This document shows positions 16,492 through 25,422 of a stretch of 64,000 nucleotides of DNA, piece after piece; the stretch's first letter is position 1; each line of letters begins with the position of its first letter. Where the stretch lies: positions 62,001 through 126,000 of the forward strand of contig NZ_AHBZ03000021.1 in the NCBI RefSeq assembly GCF_000238375.3. Direction: 5' to 3'. The notes under the pieces are model-generated. The model was not told the DNA's origin and did not search any database. It was given only the letters and a program-made list of their open reading frames with translations. Source of the stretch: Pseudoalteromonas citrea (GTDB lineage: Bacteria; Pseudomonadota; Gammaproteobacteria; Enterobacterales; Alteromonadaceae). The translations under genes were made by a program, and so were the position numbers.

Positions 16492-17712
16492 ATGACAACA
16501 ATCGGTGTCGGCATACAAAGCCAACAGCAAGCTTTAGATTCTCTCAGCAACATGACCGCTGATGTGCAAGCCATTAGTTATGATGAATATGTGCAGCGTA
16601 TTACACATGCGCAAACCTATATGAAACAACACAACATTGCCGCAATCTATCTTAACGCGGGCACTAACCTGAGCTACTTTACCGGTATGAAATGGTATGC
16701 AAGTGAGCGTATGGTCGGGGCAATTTTACCCGCCGATGGGGGCGTACAATTTATTGCGCCAACCTTTGAAGTCGGTACATTAGTTGATTATCAAGTCATT
16801 AAAGGCCCTATCCATACTTGGCAAGAGCATGAAAGCCCGTATACATTATTCACAAAAATGTTACTAGAGCTGGGCGTAACAGAAGCCGCCACAATAGGTA
16901 TTGATGAAAGCACTGCCTTTTTTATTTTTGACGGTATTCGTCAGGCCGCTTCAGATCATACATGGATAAATGCCGACCAAGTCACCGCTTATTGTAGAAT
17001 GCATAAGTCAGCGCATGAACTGAGTTTAATTCAACGCGCAATGGACATGACTTTAGCGGTACACCAAGCAACTGCCAGTATGCTGCATGAGGGAATAACC
17101 ACAACTGAAGTGGAAGCCTTTATCAATGCCGCTCATAAAAAAGTTGGCGCCACAGGTAACTACTTTTGCATCGTATTATTTGGCGAAGCCTCTTCGTTTC
17201 CTCATGGCGTTAAAGAGCCGCAAACACTTAAACAAGGGGACGTAGTATTAGTTGATACGGGGTGCAAAGTTGAAGGGTATTTATCAGATATCACGCGAAC
17301 CTATGTCTTTGGTACCCCCTCACAGCGACAACGCACCATGTGGCAACATGAAAAAAATGCCCAAGTAGCCGCTTTCAACGCCGCTCAAATCGGTAAACCG
17401 TGTGGTGCAGTAGATGATGCCGCACGTAATTACTTAACATCTGTCGGTCTTGGCCCTGACTACAATGTACCTGGCTGCCCTCACAGAACAGGCCATGGTA
17501 TTGGCCTTGATATTCATGAATGGCCCTATTTAGTGCGTAATAATCCTCAGCCGCTACAAGTAGGTATGTGCTTTAGTAACGAACCGATGCTGGTTATTCC
17601 TGATGAGTTTGGTGTTCGTTTAGAAGACCACTTTTACATGACAGAAGCTGGCCCGCGTTGGTTTACACAACCCAGCTACTCTATTGATGATCCATTTGGG
17701 CTCAATACTTAG
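16492..17712 (+). CDS. M24 family Xaa-Pro aminopeptidase
   Basis: 406 residues. It has an N-terminal creatinase-like domain (to ~165) and a pita-bread metallopeptidase domain. All five metal ligands are present: Asp255 (VDTGC), Asp266 (LSDITRT), His335 (GHGIGLDIHEW), Glu364 (SNEPM) and Glu378 (VRLEDHF). No signal peptide, so it acts in the cytoplasm. It would release residues from X-Pro or X-hydroxyproline peptides. Sharing an operon with D-hydroxyproline dehydrogenase suggests it supplies hydroxyproline from imported collagen-like peptides. An AGGAG site precedes the ATG. Confidence 0.9.
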   Translation: MTTIGVGIQSQQQALDSLSNMTADVQAISYDEYVQRITHAQTYMKQHNIAAIYLNAGTNLSYFTGMKWYASERMVGAILPADGGVQFIAPTFEVGTLVDYQVIKGPIHTWQEHESPYTLFTKMLLELGVTEAATIGIDESTAFFIFDGIRQAASDHTWINADQVTAYCRMHKSAHELSLIQRAMDMTLAVHQATASMLHEGITTTEVEAFINAAHKKVGATGNYFCIVLFGEASSFPHGVKEPQTLKQGDVVLVDTGCKVEGYLSDITRTYVFGTPSQRQRTMWQHEKNAQVAAFNAAQIGKPCGAVDDAARNYLTSVGLGPDYNVPGCPHRTGHGIGLDIHEWPYLVRNNPQPLQVGMCFSNEPMLVIPDEFGVRLEDHFYMTEAGPRWFTQPSYSIDDPFGLNT

Positions 17713-17826
17713 CCCGTACATCTAATTCACATATTTACACGCTCAAAGCGCTGACAAAATTAGCGCTTTCTTTTTCCATAACAAAAATATACGATATGCA
17801 TATAAACCATAACGGAATATATACAC

Positions 17827-18030
17827 ATGGGTATTGTTAAAATATCAGATGAACTTCACGAAGAATTAAGAAATACATCACACGTCATGTCACGCTCTAT
17901 TAATGCCCAAGCCGAGTTTTGGATAAAAATTGGCAAGTTGGCAGAGCATAACCCAAACAAAAATTTCGCTGAATTGATCCATGCAGAATTACAAAAACAA
18001 GCACACAGTGAGACCGATGTAAATGACTGA
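17827..18030 (+). CDS. ParD-like antitoxin family protein
   Basis: 67 residues starting MGIVKISDELHEELRNTS with the diagnostic SINAQAEFWIKIGKLAE block of the ParD_like family, which is predicted to be a ribbon-helix-helix antitoxin-type regulator. Its stop overlaps the start of the following methionine aminopeptidase gene by 8 bases, so the two are translationally coupled. No ParE-like toxin is adjacent. It probably binds DNA and may autoregulate the pair; activity is inferred. A TATA-rich region lies just upstream. Confidence 0.8.
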   Translation: MGIVKISDELHEELRNTSHVMSRSINAQAEFWIKIGKLAEHNPNKNFAELIHAELQKQAHSETDVND

Positions 18031-18808
18031 CGTTTCAATTAAAAACGCGCAACAAATTGCATTAATGCGTGCCTCTGGAAAGTTACTTACACAAGTTTTT
18101 ATTATGCTCGATAGCTATGTTCAACCAGGCCGCTCTACCATGGAGATAAACGACACAGTTGAGCGCTTTATTGTTGATAAGTTACATGCCCGACCCGCCT
18201 CCAAAGGCCAATATGGGTATCAATATGTATTAAATTGTTCTATTAATGACGTGGTATGCCATGGTGTACCGAGTAAAAGTCAAATCATAAAATCCAGTGA
18301 TATTATTAACCTTGATATTACGCTTGAAAAAAATGGATACATTACCGATTCTAGCAAAATGTATGTAATGCCTGATGCAAGTTTAGAAGCAAAAAAGCTT
18401 GTCAAAGCCACGACCGAGGCAATGTATCAAGCCATTAAATTGGTAAAACCAGGCGCTCGATTAGGTGATATTGGTCATGCTATTCAGAGTTTTGCGCATA
18501 AAAGGGGCTACAGTGTTGTACGTGAATACTGCGGCCATGGCATTGGTACTGACATGCATGAAGCACCCAATGTACTTCACTATGGAAAACCCAATACAGG
18601 CATGCAGCTTAAACAAGGTATGACCTTCACCATTGAGCCAATGATCAATCAAGGCAGTGCGAAAATAAAGACCAAAAAAGATGGCTGGACCGTTGTAACC
18701 AAAGACAAAAAACTATCAGCTCAAGCTGAACATACTATTTTAGTCACTGAAACAGGGTTTGAAGTGCTCACATTGCGCCCAGAAGAAGCAGATACTTTCA
18801 ACCCATGA
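18023..18808 (+). CDS. map: type I methionine aminopeptidase, second copy type
   Basis: 261 residues. Removes N-terminal Met from nascent proteins. All catalytic positions are conserved at E. coli numbering plus one: His80, Asp98 (NLDIT), Asp109 (TDSSKMY), His172 (CGHGIG), His179, Glu205 (TIEPM) and Glu236 (AEHT), so it should be active. The SSKMY in place of the usual GDTSKMF is a small change. It is not next to rpsB or other translation genes, where the housekeeping copy normally lies, and is coupled to a ParD-like gene. It may be an auxiliary copy. Confidence 0.92.
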   Translation: MTDVSIKNAQQIALMRASGKLLTQVFIMLDSYVQPGRSTMEINDTVERFIVDKLHARPASKGQYGYQYVLNCSINDVVCHGVPSKSQIIKSSDIINLDITLEKNGYITDSSKMYVMPDASLEAKKLVKATTEAMYQAIKLVKPGARLGDIGHAIQSFAHKRGYSVVREYCGHGIGTDMHEAPNVLHYGKPNTGMQLKQGMTFTIEPMINQGSAKIKTKKDGWTVVTKDKKLSAQAEHTILVTETGFEVLTLRPEEADTFNP

Positions 18809-19180
18809 TCGCGACAGATAGAACACTCCAAAATGTTCGATGTATAGAAGTCGTGTGCTATTGAATTTATTACCTTTTTAATTCTAACTTACGTCCACAT
18901 AATGCCGTGCGTAAAATAATAGGGTATGCAAACAGTATTTCGTATTCCCAACGAAATAATTACAGCGGTACTTTTTGAGCTTTGTACGTAGCAACCATCA
19001 ACCGTATTATTAGCAGGAATTCATAACCTCTGCTTCATCGTGAGTAAACCTTAAAAAATTGCACAAACCCAAGGCGGATATTTGTCCTCGATATGTTCAG
19101 CTTAAGCATGATAAACAATATTATACTTGAGACGATAATTATATTTCATCAGCACATGCGCTGTTTGATACAGGAAAGTG
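18809..19180. other. 372-base stretch without a supported gene
   Basis: No open frame with motif or ribosome site. AT-rich, no strong hairpin with a T-run was seen. It should contain the promoter for the HExxH protein gene. Confidence 0.4.
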
Positions 19181-19864
19181 ATGAACGTAGAACAAGATAT
19201 CGCAAAACTTCGCCGTTTGAATAGCGTTGTAACTGGGCCACTTAAGCTCATTATCAGTGAAGTGTTGGCAATAACGCCACTGGTTATTGACTGGATCAAT
19301 GTGCAAACCAGTGGCTCTGCAGTTTGCCGATACAAACCCGACAATGTTCGGCAATATGAAGTCCGTTACCAATTTGGTAATATCGGCAATTTAGTGCACG
19401 AATTAACCCATGTTGCTGTGAATGAGTCTTATAATCTCGATTTTATCAACTACTCTAACAGAGCTTCAATTGATCTGCCTGATAGAGAACTTGATATACT
19501 TGGTCGCTGCAAGAATGAAGATTTACGACAAACCAAGCAAATGAGCCAAAGTATGAACACCACGAAAAGTGACATACTTATGCGCATCAAAGGCTGGACC
19601 GATGCCTCAACAGAATTATCACAAATACAAAAATCTGAAATATCAAACAAGCTCATTTATGGCATGATAAACCCTCATAAAGAAGCTGATACCGTATTAA
19701 ATCAAATACTCGTGTGGCTATTCGAATGGGGATTTCCAATCACAGGGCAATATATTAATAAACCCATTGTAAATGCACTATATGAAGAGCTCAGTAGCGC
19801 GGTAAAAGCGGCTCATTTAGAACGACTAAATTGCAGGCGGCACAACAATATAAGAGCAGCTTGA
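19181..19864 (+). CDS. orphan protein with HELTH zinc-protease motif
   Basis: About 227 residues from ATG 19181, preceded by AGGAA at a good distance; GTG 19178 is the neighbouring codon. His73-Glu74-xx-His77 (HELTH) is a canonical zincin motif, followed by an Asn/Glu-containing helix (VNESYNLDF) that could supply a third ligand. No signal peptide or membrane segment. The rest is unlike any family I recognise. Short HExxH orphan proteins are sometimes secreted effectors or toxins, but no export signal is evident. It is followed within 15 bases by an IS-end relic, which hints at horizontal acquisition. Confidence 0.65.
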   Translation: MNVEQDIAKLRRLNSVVTGPLKLIISEVLAITPLVIDWINVQTSGSAVCRYKPDNVRQYEVRYQFGNIGNLVHELTHVAVNESYNLDFINYSNRASIDLPDRELDILGRCKNEDLRQTKQMSQSMNTTKSDILMRIKGWTDASTELSQIQKSEISNKLIYGMINPHKEADTVLNQILVWLFEWGFPITGQYINKPIVNALYEELSSAVKAAHLERLNCRRHNNIRAA

Positions 19865-19875
19865 ATAAACAGAAA

Positions 19876-19960
19876 ATAAAATGACTGGGCTAGGTATGCC
19901 AAAATATAAAACAATGATGAAACTGATAAGTGGATTGGTAGTTAACTACTTTATCAACTC
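19876..19960 (+). repeat. diverged relic of an IS903-group element end
   Basis: Read on the plus strand, it matches the reverse complement of the complete IS's left end with scattered differences: GGGCTAGGTATGCC, then GATTGGTAGTTA and TTTATCAAC. The first codons still read KMTGLGMPKY, matching the transposase C-terminus KMNGLGMPKY. Only the last ~85 bases remain, so it is an old, immobile fragment. Confidence 0.8.
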
Positions 19961-19997
19961 AGTCTATGCCAATTTAAAAACTAAAACTCAGACACAA

Positions 19998-20022
19998 AAA
20001 AGCCGGCATTTGGCCGGCTTTT
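19998..20022 (-). terminator. intrinsic terminator of gnd
   Basis: AGCCGGC pairs with GCCGGCT around a 5-base loop. On the minus strand the stem is followed by a run of T. It lies 20 bases past the gnd stop. Confidence 0.9.
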
Positions 20023-20041
20023 AATTAAACAATATAGTGAT

Positions 20042-21415
20042 TTATCTTACTTTAGCATCAATATCGACTAAATCAGTTAAATGGCATGTTTCACCTGAGT
20101 GCGTTTTAATGCCATGCTCACCAAAGTAATCACGTTGTGCTTGTACTAAATGACCATTACTTGGCGTGCTTAACGTTGCGATATACGTTTGCGTTGATGA
20201 CAACACAGGGAAAGCTAAGCCACTTGAAACCGCAAGCCCTGTCACTTTGCGCAATGCAGACATCTCGGTTTGTAAGCCATCGATAAATTCAACGCCTTGC
20301 GCTACATCATCAAGGTAATCGGCACGGATAATACATCCAGCACGCCATGTTTGTAACGTTTTAGCTAAGTCTACTTTCCATTGATGGGCACGTGATGCAC
20401 CTTTAATTAATGCCAAGCCTTGCCTATAGCATAGTAAACTCGCCAAATAGAATGCTTGCTTTAATTCATCAAGATCAACATCGATATTAATAGTCTCTTT
20501 GTCAGCATAGGTCATTTCTTTTGCCGCGTGCGTATCAATCGTATTGGTCAAATGACGTGCTTGTACAGCTGCGACAAGCGATGGCACCGCAATGCCAAGC
20601 TCTAATGCATTTTGTGCAGTCCAAAGGCCTGTACCTTTTGCACCCACTTTATTATCGATTAAATCGACGAGTGATTCATTTTTTGCCGTCTCTAGACGTA
20701 AAATGTGGCTAGAGATTGATAGCAAGTAGCTATTCAGTGTGCCTTCTGACCAAGACTCAAATACTTCTGCTACTTCTTGAGGTGAGCGACCTGTACCATG
20801 GCGCAATAACTGATACATCTCAGCAATGAGCTGCATCAAGGCATACTCAATGCCATTGTGAACCATTTTTACAAAGTGGCCACTGGCTGACTGACCTACA
20901 CGCGCAAAACATGAATCGCCATTATAGCTGGCTGCAACTTTTTCAAACCATGGCTCGACACGCTCCCAACCACCTTCTGATCCACTTGCCATCATAGCTG
21001 GACCATGACGCGCACCTTCAGCGCCACCGGAAATCCCCATCGTAGCGAATTCAAATTTGTTCTGATATTTTAATTTACGAGTAATACCATCTTTATAGTT
21101 GCTGTTTCCACAATCAACAATGATATCTTCTTTCGCCACGCCGGCTTCGACCAAATCACCACATACACGATCAACCAACTCACCAGCAGGAACCAGTAGC
21201 AAAATTGAACGAGGTGTTTCTAAACGTCTGACCATATCACCGAGATCTGAAACTATGTGTAAGCGCTCCGCCATGCCCAAAGATTGAGCGCAGCTAAGTA
21301 ACTCAGCACCTGCGTCAGGGTTTCTATCATAGGCAACTAACGTTAACCCCTTCTCAATTAGGTTTAATGCAAGGTTTTTCCCCATCACGCCTAAACCAAC
21401 TAATGCAACTTGCAT
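20042..21415 (-). CDS. gnd: 6-phosphogluconate dehydrogenase, decarboxylating
   Basis: 457 residues, slightly shorter than E. coli Gnd (468). It oxidises 6-phosphogluconate to ribulose 5-phosphate and CO2 with NADP, in the pentose phosphate pathway. The Rossmann motif VALVGLGVMGKNLALN opens the protein. The substrate-binding GISGGAEGARHGPAMMASG and catalytic-lysine/His segment GHFVKMVHNGIEY are present, with GTGLWTAQNALELG later. It is monocistronic, ending in its own terminator. The 498 bases between it and divergent pykA hold both promoters. Confidence 0.95.
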   Translation of the reverse strand: MQVALVGLGVMGKNLALNLIEKGLTLVAYDRNPDAGAELLSCAQSLGMAERLHIVSDLGDMVRRLETPRSILLLVPAGELVDRVCGDLVEAGVAKEDIIVDCGNSNYKDGITRKLKYQNKFEFATMGISGGAEGARHGPAMMASGSEGGWERVEPWFEKVAASYNGDSCFARVGQSASGHFVKMVHNGIEYALMQLIAEMYQLLRHGTGRSPQEVAEVFESWSEGTLNSYLLSISSHILRLETAKNESLVDLIDNKVGAKGTGLWTAQNALELGIAVPSLVAAVQARHLTNTIDTHAAKEMTYADKETINIDVDLDELKQAFYLASLLCYRQGLALIKGASRAHQWKVDLAKTLQTWRAGCIIRADYLDDVAQGVEFIDGLQTEMSALRKVTGLAVSSGLAFPVLSSTQTYIATLSTPSNGHLVQAQRDYFGEHGIKTHSGETCHLTDLVDIDAKVR

Positions 21416-21913
21416 TTAGTTTCCTCCTCGGTAACTACAAAATTGTGAGTGATCTATTACTTCGCGCCGCATTATACCCTAGCCGCTCTAAGAAGCCAGC
21501 GTATGACAACGTATAACTAGCAAAGTCAGGCTAAATGTCCTTGCTAATCTGTTTTTTTTTCATTACACACCTACGGCTGGTGTTTATTTAACCAAATGCA
21601 ATTAACTATGATGTTAAAAAAACAAACGGATACCTGCCAACACTACACGTAAAGTATTAAAAACGACCAGATGTTAACTAGCATAGTGTCAATATCAGAG
21701 ATTGACCAATACTGACACCGGTGTCATAATGATGTAATACAGATCATATAATTTAATCCAAGTGTAAAAAAGAGTTAAAGACCAAATCTTTATACACATG
21801 ATCTTTCTCATATGGTGCATACTTAGTTTTGTTTTGTAGCAAGGCAAAACAAGTATCATCAATAGGTATGAATTTAAACAACCCTATAAATAGTAGGTCG
21901 ACAGGAGATCCTG
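21416..21913. other. divergent promoter region gnd/pykA
   Basis: 498 bases without an open frame, containing the promoters for both sugar-catabolism genes. I looked for a HexR-type palindrome and did not find a convincing one. An AGGAG site precedes the pykA ATG. Confidence 0.4.
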
Positions 21914-23347
21914 ATGCTTAGACGCACAAAAATTGTAGCAACCCTTGGACCGGCAACAGACCGTGATAACAATTTAGAAAAAATTATCCGAGCGGGTGCA
22001 AATGTTGTAAGACTTAACTTCTCCCATGGCGTAGCGCAAGATCATAAAGATAGAGCTGAAGCGGTTCGTAAGATAGCAAAAGACCTTGGCAAACATGTTG
22101 CTATTCTCGCTGATTTACAAGGCCCTAAGATTAGAGTTTCGACGTTTAAAGACGGCAAGGTAAACCTTGAGGTTGGTGCAAAATTTACCCTTGATGCTGA
22201 TATGGAATTAGGTCAAGGTAACGTCAATGCAGTTGGTATTGATTATAAAGAACTACCACAAGATGTTAAATCTGGCGATCTATTACTACTAAACGATGGT
22301 CTAATCCAACTTACCGTTGATTCAATTAGTGGCAATTCAGTACATACGACCGTTACTGTCGGGGGGGTATTGTCTAATAACAAAGGGATCAACCGTCTTG
22401 GTGGTGGCTTAACTGCACCTGCATTCACCGATAAAGACAAAGAAGATTTAATTACTGCAGCAGAAATAGATGTCGACTATATTGCGGTCTCATTCCCTCG
22501 CAGTGGTGACGACATGCGTTATGTTCGCTCTTTGGCTGAAAAAGCAGGGTCAAATGCACAACTACTTGCAAAAATCGAACGTGCTGAAGCTGTAGAAACA
22601 CAAGCAGATGTAGACGATATTGTACTTGCTTCTGATGCAGTCATGGTTGCACGTGGTGATTTAGGTGTTGAAATTGGCGATGCCGCATTGGTTGGTAAAC
22701 AAAAACTTATTATTAGCCGTGCCCGTTCATTAAACCGTACCGTTGTTACTGCGACACAAATGATGGAGTCGATGATCGACAACCCAATGCCAACACGTGC
22801 TGAAGTAATGGACGTAGCAAACGCGGTTCTTGATGGTACTGATGCAGTCATGCTATCAGCTGAAACAGCTGCGGGCGACTACCCTGAAGAAACGGTTGCC
22901 ACTATGGCACGTGTTTGTTTAGGTGCTGAATCGCAACCTGAAATTCATGTATCAAAGCACCGCTTAGACAGTATGTTTTCAGATACCTCTGAAACTCTGG
23001 CTCTATCAGCTATGTATGCTGCAAATCATTTAGATAGCGTAAAAGCAATTGTGGCACTGACTGAGTCTGGTAAAACAGCAAAACTTATGTCACGTATCAG
23101 CTCTGGCCTACCAATCTACTCATTGTCACGCCATGCCAGCACATTAGGTCAAACGGCATTATATCGTGGTGTTTACCCTGTATATTTTGATTCAACTACG
23201 TGCTCAGATCAAACTATGGTCCGTGATGCATTAGCGACACTCGTTGAAGCCGGATCACTAGAAAAAGGCGACACTGTTATCTTAACGCACGGCGATGCAA
23301 TGGAGACTGTTGGTGCAACAAATACAATGAAAATTGTAACTGTATAA
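21914..23347 (+). CDS. pykA: pyruvate kinase (PykA type)
   Basis: 477 residues. Converts phosphoenolpyruvate and ADP to pyruvate and ATP, the last glycolytic step. Features: [34 protein letters not shown] at the N-terminus, [13 protein letters not shown], the catalytic-lysine and metal-binding region [10 protein letters not shown], and the signature [15 protein letters not shown]. Length and motifs fit the AMP-type PykA (E. coli 480 aa) better than PykF. A C-terminal allosteric domain is complete. An AGGAG site precedes ATG 21914. Confidence 0.95.
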   Translation: MLRRTKIVATLGPATDRDNNLEKIIRAGANVVRLNFSHGVAQDHKDRAEAVRKIAKDLGKHVAILADLQGPKIRVSTFKDGKVNLEVGAKFTLDADMELGQGNVNAVGIDYKELPQDVKSGDLLLLNDGLIQLTVDSISGNSVHTTVTVGGVLSNNKGINRLGGGLTAPAFTDKDKEDLITAAEIDVDYIAVSFPRSGDDMRYVRSLAEKAGSNAQLLAKIERAEAVETQADVDDIVLASDAVMVARGDLGVEIGDAALVGKQKLIISRARSLNRTVVTATQMMESMIDNPMPTRAEVMDVANAVLDGTDAVMLSAETAAGDYPEETVATMARVCLGAESQPEIHVSKHRLDSMFSDTSETLALSAMYAANHLDSVKAIVALTESGKTAKLMSRISSGLPIYSLSRHASTLGQTALYRGVYPVYFDSTTCSDQTMVRDALATLVEAGSLEKGDTVILTHGDAMETVGATNTMKIVTV

Positions 23348-23360
23348 ATAACACCAATCA

Positions 23361-23387
23361 GGCAGCTTCAAGTTGGAGCTGCCTTTT
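23361..23387 (+). terminator. pykA terminator
   Basis: GGCAGCT pairs with AGCTGCC across a 9-base loop, followed by four T. It overlaps the stop codon of the convergent response-regulator gene. The T-run is short. Confidence 0.7.
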
Positions 23388-24210
23388 AGCTCGCTAACGC
23401 GGCCTTTACTTTATCTCTGTAACTGCGGCTCACTTTCAATTCTTGGCCATTCTCCAGCATTAACAAATACTCACCGCTACTTTGTGTCACTAACTTACTG
23501 ATCTGTTTAGTGTTCACTATCGCTGATCTATGTACTCGCACAAATAATGCAGGATCTAGCTCTTGCTCCAGCTCTTTCATTGTTTTACGTAATATGTGTG
23601 TTTGCCCGTCACTACAGTGTAAACACATATAATCACCTGCCGCATCTACCCATTGGATCGTTGCAGTGGAAACACGGACGATCTCGCCCTGCTCTTTCAC
23701 TGCAATTGATTCTGGATATTTTTTGTCCACCAATGTATCGCCAGTTGCTAACTTTTTAAGGATCTCTTCACAGTTATTACCAGTGATCCCAGCAACAAAG
23801 CTTGCGAGCTTTTTCTTATGTACATTGTCTTGCTGTGTTTTTAAATAACTTTGCACTTTCTCAACCGCCTGTTTTAATCTGTTGTCATCAACGGGTTTTA
23901 AAATGTAATCCAATGCATGGATCTCAAATGCTTGCACAGCATATTGATCGAACGCAGTCACAAATACAATTGCAGGCAGTGGCTTAACACTTTCACTCAA
24001 AGCACGAGCAACCTCAAAACCATTCATCCCTGGCATTTGGATATCAAGAAAAACTAAATCTATATCATTTGTTTGGCACTGGGCTATTGCTTGCTCACCA
24101 CCATTACATAATTCAACTACTTCTAACTCTGGAAATGATTTCAAACGCACCGCCAGGCCTTTACGTGCCAATGGTTCATCATCAACAATCAATGTTCTAA
24201 TCTTGCTCAT
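23386..24210 (-). CDS. LytTR family response regulator
   Basis: 274 residues. An N-terminal receiver domain has the acidic pair in IVDDEP, the phospho-acceptor Asp in LVFLDIQMPG and Lys in DYILKPVDD. A C-terminal LytTR DNA-binding domain follows (~170-270), with VRVHRSAIVNTKQI and LKVSRSYRDKVKAAL. It overlaps the upstream histidine kinase gene by one base, so the two form a two-component system of the LytS/LytR (AlgZ/AlgR-like) kind. Target genes are unknown; such systems often sense small carbon compounds or control exopolysaccharide. Confidence 0.92.
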   Translation of the reverse strand: MSKIRTLIVDDEPLARKGLAVRLKSFPELEVVELCNGGEQAIAQCQTNDIDLVFLDIQMPGMNGFEVARALSESVKPLPAIVFVTAFDQYAVQAFEIHALDYILKPVDDNRLKQAVEKVQSYLKTQQDNVHKKKLASFVAGITGNNCEEILKKLATGDTLVDKKYPESIAVKEQGEIVRVSTATIQWVDAAGDYMCLHCSDGQTHILRKTMKELEQELDPALFVRVHRSAIVNTKQISKLVTQSSGEYLLMLENGQELKVSRSYRDKVKAALAS

Positions 24211-25280
24211 TACTTCTTAGCCTTCTCAAAAGGAACCCGAATGTTTACTTTTAAACCATTGGGATCATTATGGGACAGTACAAACGAATAGTTATTTTCG
24301 TATAACGTTTTTAGTCTATCTATGGTATTGGCAATACCAACACCTTGCGCGTTTTGTAAATGTCCATTTTTTAATTCTGCGCCAGGTCCATTGTCACCTA
24401 CCTCTAACAATAGTTCATTGGCAAAAACTTGAGCTTTAATCTCTAACTTGCCACCCTCAACAAGGTGTGCAATTGCATATTTGATAGAATTTTCAATCAA
24501 GGGTTGTAATATTAAGCTTGGTACTAAGGCTTGCTTAGCCTCTTCACTTATCTCAACGTCAATAGCCAGTCTTTCATCAAAGCGTACTTTCTCAATCTCA
24601 AGATACAACATCAATGCATGTAATTCTTGCTCTAATGGCACCTTTTTTATGGGATCTGTGTTCAATGTATAGCGCAAAAAATCTGATAACCTTGACACCA
24701 TTTGATTCGCGTCTTTATTCTCTTCAACGAGTACTAAGGTTGAAATTGCATTAAGCGTATTAAACAAAAAGTGAGGGTTTAGTTGATAGCGTAACATTTT
24801 CAGTTGCGCTTCGTGGGCCATCGTATTAGCTTTCAGCGCTTTTTGACGTTCACTCTGCAGTAATTGATAATATTTAATGCCAAAATATAAACCACTCCAG
24901 CATAAAACAATATAAACAGAATCGAGTCCTTGCTGAAAATAATAAAACCATTCAGTTGGACGATAACCATGTCGGTATATTTCCCACAAATTGAACTTTT
25001 GAATCACAGCCCACAATGTACCTGTAAAGTACGATGCGCCAAATACCACTAGAATAAGTACAACAGGAGAAGCATTCCAAATACGCCGATATAGATACCT
25101 AAGTGGAACAGTTAATAAACAGCCAGCATAGGCATTAAGCACGATCACAAAAACATAGATGTCTCTCATTTCAAACACTTTCGAGCCAATATAGTTAACC
25201 AAGGCGTATCCTAGCCAACCAGCTATTTGTAAAACCCAAAAGAATCGTTGTCGATTATCGACGAGTGCTTGCCAGTTCAA
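24210..25280 (-). CDS. LytS/AlgZ-type sensor histidine kinase
   Basis: 356 residues with about four to five hydrophobic segments in the first ~150 residues, then a His_kinase domain: the phospho-acceptor His in LRYQLNPHFLFNTLNAI, followed by HATPase_c with PSLILQPLIENSIKYAI and DNGPGAEL. It phosphorylates the response regulator encoded downstream. The start is TTG at 25280 with an AGGAG about 12 bases upstream, a rather long gap, so the exact start is uncertain. The N-terminal membrane domain is not one of the named 5TM or GAF types I can recognise. Confidence 0.9.
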   Translation of the reverse strand: MNWQALVDNRQRFFWVLQIAGWLGYALVNYIGSKVFEMRDIYVFVIVLNAYAGCLLTVPLRYLYRRIWNASPVVLILVVFGASYFTGTLWAVIQKFNLWEIYRHGYRPTEWFYYFQQGLDSVYIVLCWSGLYFGIKYYQLLQSERQKALKANTMAHEAQLKMLRYQLNPHFLFNTLNAISTLVLVEENKDANQMVSRLSDFLRYTLNTDPIKKVPLEQELHALMLYLEIEKVRFDERLAIDVEISEEAKQALVPSLILQPLIENSIKYAIAHLVEGGKLEIKAQVFANELLLEVGDNGPGAELKNGHLQNAQGVGIANTIDRLKTLYENNYSFVLSHNDPNGLKVNIRVPFEKAKK

Positions 25281-25379
25281 CGGTGTAATTAACTCCTATT
25301 ATATTAATTTCATTATATATCAGTGACTACATCATGATCACTGCCGATGGTCTCAGAATTGTTACGACTCGACGCAAAT

Positions 25380-25406
25380 AAAAAAGGCACCGTAGGTGCC
25401 TTTTTT
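25380..25406. terminator. bidirectional intrinsic terminator
   Basis: GGCACC pairs with GGTGCC around GTA, flanked by six A and six T. It ends the sulP transcript on the minus strand and could also stop plus-strand transcription. Confidence 0.92.
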
Positions 25407-25422
25407 ACGACTATTTTATTCG

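Noticed and set aside
21416..21913. HexR-type operator upstream of pykA
   Set aside because: No sequence close to the known palindrome was found; the nearest TGTAAT-like segment lacks a matching half.
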